From Nitrosomonas cryotolerans ATCC 49181 (GTDB lineage Bacteria > Pseudomonadota > Gammaproteobacteria > Burkholderiales > Nitrosomonadaceae): 64,000 nt of DNA. Shown piece by piece: positions 59,366 through 64,000 of the stretch. Location: positions 124,001 to 188,000 of the forward strand of contig NZ_FSRO01000001.1 in NCBI RefSeq assembly GCF_900143275.1, read 5' to 3'. Position 1 is the stretch's first letter, and every line of letters begins with the position of its first letter. The notes below the pieces were generated by a model, which had not been told where the DNA came from, ran no database searches, and worked only from the letters and a program-made list of their open reading frames with translations. The translations under genes and the position numbers were made by a program.

Positions 59366-60247
59366 GTGTCTAAGAATAAGTTAAATAAATTGTGTAATCG
59401 TGCGGACAAATTGCTTGCCCGCTTGGAAAGATGGGTGCCTGCTGAGCAATCTGTCGCAGACTGGAACGAAGCGATCGTGTTTCGCTGGCGCAAGCAAGGT
59501 TATGTCGGATTTATTCAGCCGATTGTTCATCCCCATCACATTACTCTGGATGCGTTATGCGGCATTGATGAGCAGAAACAGCGGGTCGATCAAAATACAT
59601 ATCAGTTTGTACAAGGTTATCCCGCGAATAATGTATTGCTTACCGGCGCCAGAGGCACTGGTAAATCATCGTTGATAAAAGCGCTGTTGAACAAATATGC
59701 CAGTCAAGGTCTGCGTTTGATTGAAGTAGAAAAACACAATTTAATTGATTTGCATGACATCGTCGAACAGATTTATCTGCGACCGGAACGTTTTATCTTG
59801 TATTGTGATGATTTGTCATTCGAGATGGATGAGCCGGGCTATAAGGCGTTAAAGGTCGTCCTGGATGGCTCAATGGCAGCAGTTTCTGAAAATGTTTTAA
59901 TTTATGCGACATCGAATCGACGTCATATGATTCCGGAGTTCATGCAGGATAATCTGGATACGCGGCATATTGATGGAGAAATCCATCCGGGAGAAGCGAT
60001 TGAAGAGAAAATTGCATTATCGGAGCGTTTTGGATTATGGCTCTCTTTCTATCCTTTCGACCAGGATCGCTATTTAGAGATTATTCAGTACTGGCTGGCT
60101 CATTTTGGCATTAAGAAAGTAACGGCTTCGATACGTACAGCCGCGTTGCAATGGGCTTTGGAACGCGGCTCCAGGAGTGGACGGGTTGCCTGGCAATTTG
60201 CCCGTGATTGGGCTGGCAGACATCACGCTGTCAGCCAAAATAAATGA
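59366..60247 (+). CDS. DUF815 family AAA-like ATPase
   Basis: A P-loop ATPase of unknown role found next to argJ or the Nudix-ThiE gene in betaproteobacteria. The 293-residue protein has Walker A TGARGTGKSS (about 93-102), Walker B FILYCDDLSFE (about 146-156) and sensor-like IYATSNRRHMIPEFM. The start is GTG at 59366, with CGGAG about 13 bases before it. It is 6 bp from argJ and 15 bp from the Nudix-ThiE gene. Confidence 0.93.
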   Translation: MSKNKLNKLCNRADKLLARLERWVPAEQSVADWNEAIVFRWRKQGYVGFIQPIVHPHHITLDALCGIDEQKQRVDQNTYQFVQGYPANNVLLTGARGTGKSSLIKALLNKYASQGLRLIEVEKHNLIDLHDIVEQIYLRPERFILYCDDLSFEMDEPGYKALKVVLDGSMAAVSENVLIYATSNRRHMIPEFMQDNLDTRHIDGEIHPGEAIEEKIALSERFGLWLSFYPFDQDRYLEIIQYWLAHFGIKKVTASIRTAALQWALERGSRSGRVAWQFARDWAGRHHAVSQNK

Positions 60248-60262
60248 TGATGTCTGGATCTA

Positions 60263-61207
60263 ATGGTGATATCTGATTCAGCCGTGATTGTTGAGGTCGT
60301 TGCCGCGATTATCATCCGTTCGGATGGCCGTTTCTTGCTGGCTCGCAGGCCTGAGGGCAAACCCTATTCCGGTTATTGGGAATTCCCGGGAGGCAAGGTG
60401 GAGGCAGGTGAATCCTTGCTGCACGCGCTCAAGCGGGAGCTGCAAGAGGAATTGGGAATGCAGATGCTACATGCAGATCCCTGGATGACACGTATTTTTA
60501 CTTATACTCACGCGACTGTCCGCCTGCACTTTTTTCGCGTTACAGACTGGCACGGTGGCTTGTGGGCACGGGAAAATCAGCGGTTATCCTGGCAATCTCC
60601 CCATGATATTGAGGTTGAACCGGTATTACCCGCAAACGCCCCTATTATACAGGCGCTGCAGTTGCCATCGATTTATGCCATTACACAGGCGACAGCACTG
60701 GGTATCGATGCGGCCTTGACACGGATTGAGGATGCTTTGCAACGTGGCTTACGAATGATACAGATACGTGAAAAGGAAATGTCGAGAGAGGCCTTGCGTA
60801 CTTTTTCAGGTGAAGTGATCAAACGTGCGCATGCGTATGGCGCAAAAGTCTTGATTAATGGAGATGGGGTGTTTTCTCGTGAAACGGACGCAGATGGCGT
60901 ACATTTTTCATCATCACAGCTAATGGCACTTTCATGCCGACCTGAGCAGGGTCTGTGTGGTGCGTCCTGTCATAATACCGAAGAACTTCATCATGCTGCG
61001 CAGTTGAATCTGGATTTTATCGTGTTGAGTCCTGTTTTTCCGACCTTGAGTCATCCTGGGTCTCCAGCACTTGGCTGGCAGAAATTTGCTGCACTGATTC
61101 GTGATTACTCTCTGCCCGTTTATGCTCTGGGTGGATTACGCCAGGAAGACCTGGCGACAGCTCAGGAGTTGGGTGCTCATGGTATTGCCATGATGCGCGG
61201 TACTTGA
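60263..61207 (+). CDS. Nudix hydrolase (MutT-like) fused to a ThiE-like domain
   Basis: The N-terminal half (about 5-130) is a Nudix domain with the full box GGKVEAGESLLHALKRELQEELGM, close to MutT, which removes 8-oxo-dGTP. The C-terminal half (about 138-314) is a thiamine-phosphate-synthase-like TIM barrel (MIQIREKEMSREALRTF; VLINGDGVFSRETDADGVHFSS; SPVFPTLSHPG; VYALGGLRQEDLATA). Such fusions are known in proteobacteria; the ThiE part may not make thiamine. The next gene in the original order is yacG, now separated by an IS element. Confidence 0.93.
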   Translation: MVISDSAVIVEVVAAIIIRSDGRFLLARRPEGKPYSGYWEFPGGKVEAGESLLHALKRELQEELGMQMLHADPWMTRIFTYTHATVRLHFFRVTDWHGGLWARENQRLSWQSPHDIEVEPVLPANAPIIQALQLPSIYAITQATALGIDAALTRIEDALQRGLRMIQIREKEMSREALRTFSGEVIKRAHAYGAKVLINGDGVFSRETDADGVHFSSSQLMALSCRPEQGLCGASCHNTEELHHAAQLNLDFIVLSPVFPTLSHPGSPALGWQKFAALIRDYSLPVYALGGLRQEDLATAQELGAHGIAMMRGT

Positions 61208-61285
61208 TGGTTTGCTTTTTTTATCAAATAGCGCGTAAAACTTCGTCCTTCAGGGCGGAGATATAAGCGCACAGGCGAAGCCTGT

Positions 61286-61702
61286 TTAATGCGGTCTTTG
61301 CTGTTGTTCAATATATTGCTTAATAATCGAGAGTGGTGCTCCACCACAACTACCCGCAAAATAGCTTGGACTCCAAAGCATATTACTCCAAAGCTTATTT
61401 TTAATTTCGGGATAATTCTTTTTGCGAATAAGTCGGCTTGAAACGCCTTTCAAACTATTTACCAAGTTAGAAATAGCAATTTTTGGTGGATAGTTAACTA
61501 AAAGGTGAATATGATCATGCTCACCGTTAAATTCCACCAATTCTGCTTCAAAATCCAAACACACGTTTTTAAATATTTCTTCCAGATCAATTAATACCCT
61601 TCCGGAGAAAACATCTCTACGGTATTTTGTTACAAAGACCAAATGAACATGAAGATTAAAAACGCAATGTTTTCCTGTTCTTACATCGTTATCAACTTGC
61701 AT
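61286..61702 (-). CDS. tnpA: IS200-type Y1 transposase TnpA
   Basis: A single-strand transposase that cuts and joins subterminal hairpins of the element. The 138-residue protein has the HUH motif in EHDHIHLLVNYPPK (about 61-74), the N-terminal NLHVHLVFVTKYRRDVF and the catalytic Tyr130 in SIIKQYIEQQ. The ATG at 61702 follows AAAGGAATTGGTTT; the open frame upstream reaches into the tnpB start. All needed residues are present, so it should be active and could act on the tnpA-less element as well. Confidence 0.94.
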   Translation of the reverse strand: MQVDNDVRTGKHCVFNLHVHLVFVTKYRRDVFSGRVLIDLEEIFKNVCLDFEAELVEFNGEHDHIHLLVNYPPKIAISNLVNSLKGVSSRLIRKKNYPEIKNKLWSNMLWSPSYFAGSCGGAPLSIIKQYIEQQQRPH

Positions 61703-61732
61703 AAACCAATTCCTTTTTGTATAATTATAACC

Positions 61733-62965
61733 ATGAAGCAGATTATACGCAAAGCCTTTAAATCTCGACTCAATCCAAATTCTGACCAAGTACAGAAGAT
61801 GGTTGAGTTTGCGGGTGCTAATCGGTTTGTTTGGAATAAAGCCTTAGCAATGAATCTGTTCAGATTAGAGCAGAAACAGCCATTGCTTTGGTACAACGAG
61901 TTGTCATTTTGGCTAAAGCTATGGAAATCCTCAGAAGATTATGGATTTCTAAAAACCGTTCATTCTCAACCGTTGCAACAAGCCTTAAAAAACTTAGAAA
62001 AAGCGTTCAAAGACGGTTTTGATAAAAAACAGCCTTTAAAACGGATTCCAAAATTCAAGAAAAAAGATTTGAGTGACAGCTTTCGTTATCCACAAGGATT
62101 TAAGCTGGAGCAAGAGTCTAGCAAAGTGTTCTTGCCTAAAATCGGTTGGGTGAAATATCGTAATTCACGCCAAGTCATTGGTGACGTTAAAAATATGACG
62201 ATTTCCCGTAAAGGCGGTTATTGGTACGTGTCGATTCAGACTGAGTACGAGACCGAGCTAAAGCGTCATAGCTCAACCAGTATGATTGGTGTTGATATGG
62301 GCGTTACCCGCTTTGCAACCTTGTCAGACGGCTCATACGTAGAACCTTTAAACAGTTTCAGAAAGTTATCAAAGAAACTGGCTTTTGAACAGCGTAAGCT
62401 GTCTAAAAAAGTCCGTTTCTCTGCTAACTTGAAAAAGCAGAAACAAATCATTACCCGACTGCATGAGCGTATTGCCAATGCTCGTTTAGACTTCTTACAC
62501 AAAACCTCAACCGAAATCAGCAAAAATCACGCAATGGTCGTAGTTGAGAATTTAAAGATAGGAAACATGTCTAAGAGTGCCAAGGGCAGTGTTGAAAAGC
62601 ATGGTAAAAACGTCAAAGCGAAATCGGGTCTAAACAAATCCATTCTTGACCAAGGATGGGGAATGTTCGTTTCGTTCTTGGAGTATAAACAGGCTTGTTC
62701 AGGCGGGGATGTATTGAAGGTAAACCCTCAATACACCTCTCAAACCTGCCCTAGATGTCAACATGTTAGTCGTGACAATCGCAAAAGCCAAAGTGCTTTT
62801 GAATGTACAGAATGTGGATTTAAAGCCAATGCCGACTTGGTAGGTGCCTTGAATGTACTTGAGCGAGGACATCGCTTGTTAGCCTGTGGAGTTGAAACGT
62901 TAGTTTCGTCTAAGAAGCAGGAACCAGTAGGCAGTAGCAATACAAACCTACTCTTAACGGCTTAA
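61733..62965 (+). CDS. tnpB: TnpB, RNA-guided transposon nuclease
   Basis: The 410-residue protein has RuvC-I GVDMGV with Asp188, RuvC-II VVVENLKIGNM with Glu272, a zinc ribbon of Cys339/Cys342 (TCPRC) and Cys358/Cys361 (CTEC), and RuvC-III NADLVGALN with Asp368. All three catalytic acids are present. The start MKQIIRKAFKSRLNP is family-typical. It is only a distant relative of the TnpB at 41-42 kb, in spite of the shared right-end hairpin. It is divergent from tnpA. Confidence 0.94.
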   Translation: MKQIIRKAFKSRLNPNSDQVQKMVEFAGANRFVWNKALAMNLFRLEQKQPLLWYNELSFWLKLWKSSEDYGFLKTVHSQPLQQALKNLEKAFKDGFDKKQPLKRIPKFKKKDLSDSFRYPQGFKLEQESSKVFLPKIGWVKYRNSRQVIGDVKNMTISRKGGYWYVSIQTEYETELKRHSSTSMIGVDMGVTRFATLSDGSYVEPLNSFRKLSKKLAFEQRKLSKKVRFSANLKKQKQIITRLHERIANARLDFLHKTSTEISKNHAMVVVENLKIGNMSKSAKGSVEKHGKNVKAKSGLNKSILDQGWGMFVSFLEYKQACSGGDVLKVNPQYTSQTCPRCQHVSRDNRKSQSAFECTECGFKANADLVGALNVLERGHRLLACGVETLVSSKKQEPVGSSNTNLLLTA

Positions 62966-63010
62966 TAAGTCGCTAGGAATCCCCTTCGTTTAGGAAGGGG
63001 AGGATGTCAA
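62830..63010 (+). ncRNA. Predicted guide RNA (omega/reRNA) scaffold of the second TnpB element
   Basis: By the rule for TnpB systems the RNA covers the tnpB 3' end and right end, ending after the 62981-63000 hairpin at 63010. The guide would start TCTTCTTCTTTTTT, which is the antisense of the last yacG codons. The 5' limit is a guess. Confidence 0.35.
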
Positions 63011-63180
63011 TCTTCTTCTTTTTTATTTTGTTCCGTTTCCGGAATTCGATAGCCCTCATTGGCCCATTGCCCCAAGTCGTTCATTTTACATCGTTCAGAA
63101 CAAAATGGACGAAAACGACTAGCGGGTTCCCAAACTACATTTTTTCCACATTGTGGGCAGGTAACGATATGCTGTTTCAT
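63007..63180 (-). CDS. yacG: DNA gyrase inhibitor YacG (zinc ribbon protein)
   Basis: A 57-residue zinc protein that binds GyrB and dampens gyrase. The zinc ligands are Cys8, Cys11 (VTCPQCGK), Cys27 and Cys31 ([12 protein letters not shown]), followed by [13 protein letters not shown] and a charged tail (NKKEED). The start ATG is at 63180. Its TGA stop (63007-63009) lies within the TCAA that closes the IS200/IS605 element, so the insertion occurred exactly at the stop and left the protein intact. In related genomes it directly follows the Nudix gene. Confidence 0.93.
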   Translation of the reverse strand: MKQHIVTCPQCGKNVVWEPASRFRPFCSERCKMNDLGQWANEGYRIPETEQNKKEED

Positions 63181-63515
63181 AAGAAATTAAGTATTGTATA
63201 ACGTAGAAAATGCATATAGGACTCAATCAGGATGACTGCTCCTGTCTGGCTATGCGACGATCAAATGAATTGGCCATATAGATGCACGCTGGAATAGATC
63301 AGCAATGATAATCATGCTATCACCCTGAATGTAAAAAATAAAGTATAGAAGCTATTATCGGCCTCCTGGCCTGATGGATGGGTTGTACTCGCTCATACAG
63401 CTTTCAATTTATTGTGAACGGGTGGTTATTGCCGGGTGTGTAGTCTTAGTGTTGAGTCTACCAGAATGAATACAGTGGATTGTTTCTGCGCTGCCAGTGT
63501 ATTTCATATTTTTTG
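63181..63515. other. Intergenic region without recognised features
   Basis: 335 bp between yacG and the gene at the right edge. It holds short overlapping frames only, with no hairpin-T terminator, repeat or promoter that I would call. Confidence 0.6.
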
Positions 63516-64000
63516 TCAGCACAGTTCCGATAGCGCTAAAACTTCACCGATAGCAGGCGTGTTATGTTCAATTGCTGACGGTTTCCATATGCGCTTTTCT
63601 ATCAGATTAGGGGCATAATCGATACCGCCGATAGGCTCAATATGCATTGACCTTAGACGTGCCAGCAATTCCTGAAGCACATCGTCTCTATGCCGTGCCC
63701 ATGTCGATGCGAAACAGCGCCAAAATACCCATCCTGCCCGTTCTAGGACGCGTTGGCGATACATGTCGTGCTGCCATTGGTCTGGACCATGATAGGCATC
63801 GCCGTCCAGTTCAATGGCCAGGCGATTATCTTTCCTACCTTCAACCACCATATCGATTCGATAAGCGCCTGCTTTTACCTGCGGAATAACCCGATAGCCA
63901 TGCGCTGTCAGAATAGAAAAGACTTCCCGTTCGAATCCGGATTTACAGCGATCAATGAGTACTTCAGTTTCTTCTTGTGTAGCCATTAAAGGCTGAGTGA
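63516..64000 (-). CDS. C-terminal part of a protein with an MTES_1575-type endonuclease domain (5' end outside window)
   Basis: At least 156 residues of a DUF559/MTES_1575-like PD-(D/E)xK domain are seen: SGFEREVFSILTAHGYRVIPQV, GAYRIDMVVEG (Asp), LAIELDGDAYHG (ExD) and RQRVLERAGWVFWRCFASTW, HRDDVLQEL. This domain usually ends very large DUF4011/superfamily I helicases thought to act in DNA defence or repair. The frame stays open to the window edge upstream of the ATG at 63986 (preceding codons ACT CAG CCT TTA), so that ATG is probably internal and the gene continues beyond 64000. Confidence 0.8.
   Translation of the reverse strand, partial: TQPLMATQEETEVLIDRCKSGFEREVFSILTAHGYRVIPQVKAGAYRIDMVVEGRKDNRLAIELDGDAYHGPDQWQHDMYRQRVLERAGWVFWRCFASTWARHRDDVLQELLARLRSMHIEPIGGIDYAPNLIEKRIWKPSAIEHNTPAIGEVLALSELC

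Larger units (their letters stand above)
61228..63010. mobile_element. IS200/IS605 family element with tnpA and tnpB
   Basis: Left end: hairpin CTTCGTCC/GGGCGGAG (61241-61260), then ACAGGC/GCCTGT (61271-61285). Right end: hairpin CCCCTTC/GAAGGGG (62981-63000). TCAA precedes the left end (61224-61227) and closes the right end (63007-63010). Joining the flanks at TCAA restores a plausible empty site with an intact yacG end. tnpA and tnpB are divergent around a 30-bp promoter gap. The right-end hairpin closely resembles that of the element at 41-42 kb. Confidence 0.88.

Overview
The window is chromosomal DNA of a Gram-negative betaproteobacterium, most likely a Nitrosomonas-like member of the Nitrosomonadaceae. 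The inference rests on moderate-to-low GC, betaproteobacterial gene orders (minD-minE-lolB-ispE-tRNA-Gln-prs-rplY-pth-ychF; rpsB-tsf-pyrH-frr-uppS-cdsA-dxr-rseP-bamA-skp-fabZ-rnhB; yjgA-pmbA; argJ-ATPase-Nudix/ThiE-yacG), a pyrophosphate-based phosphofructokinase beside a proton-pumping pyrophosphatase, and a full outer-membrane assembly set. No ammonia-oxidation gene lies here, so the genus is inferred.

Layout. 1-6.3 kb: cell division (minD end, minE), outer-membrane lipoprotein sorting (lolB), isoprenoid and PRPP synthesis, a Gln tRNA and translation genes. 6.6-9.5 kb: rapA on the minus strand. 9.8-15.3 kb: an accessory stretch with two paralogous DUF2490 outer-membrane-type proteins, a BCCT transporter preceded by an 11-bp-spaced repeat array, a cytochrome c lipoprotein and an Fnr-type oxygen sensor. 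15.6-27.7 kb: the long translation/envelope cluster, from which lpxD, lpxA and lpxB are missing. 27.7-36.4 kb: an IS5-type remnant, slyD, mutS, alaS, a small exported protein and recA (recX is not between recA and alaS). 36.6-40.9 kb: adk, pfp, hppA, the PPi-linked energy genes. 41.0-51.5 kb: a gene-poor accessory zone with a TnpB-only element, two unknown proteins, mgtE, a GlxA-type regulator divergent from an isochorismatase-like gene, a porin with a Fur-like box and about 1.7 kb without an intact gene. 51.5-61.2 kb: an alpha/beta hydrolase, a coiled-coil membrane protein, yjgA/pmbA, a TRAP permease pair, tusA, argJ, an ATPase and a Nudix-ThiE fusion. 61.2-63.2 kb: an IS200/IS605 element with tnpA and tnpB inserted exactly at the stop codon of yacG. 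The right edge holds the end of a gene with an MTES_1575-type nuclease domain.

Mobile DNA is the main theme outside the housekeeping blocks. Five copies of an 89-90 bp element with inverted ends (consensus GAGRCCTTTGCAAAA) are scattered through intergenic DNA; two are bounded by perfect 5-bp direct repeats, and one abuts a decayed IS5-type transposase. This is a MITE family. A second, related end type occurs at 31.7 and 43.5 kb. The two TnpB elements have divergent proteins but nearly the same right-end hairpin and the same TCAA junctions, so one TnpA may move both. No CRISPR array or complete new multi-gene system was found. The best leads are the MITE family, the lpx-gene loss, a probable ATT start codon in adk, the response-regulator-like repeat array, a triad-less isochorismatase homologue and a 29-codon Cys-rich ORF with a strong ribosome binding site.
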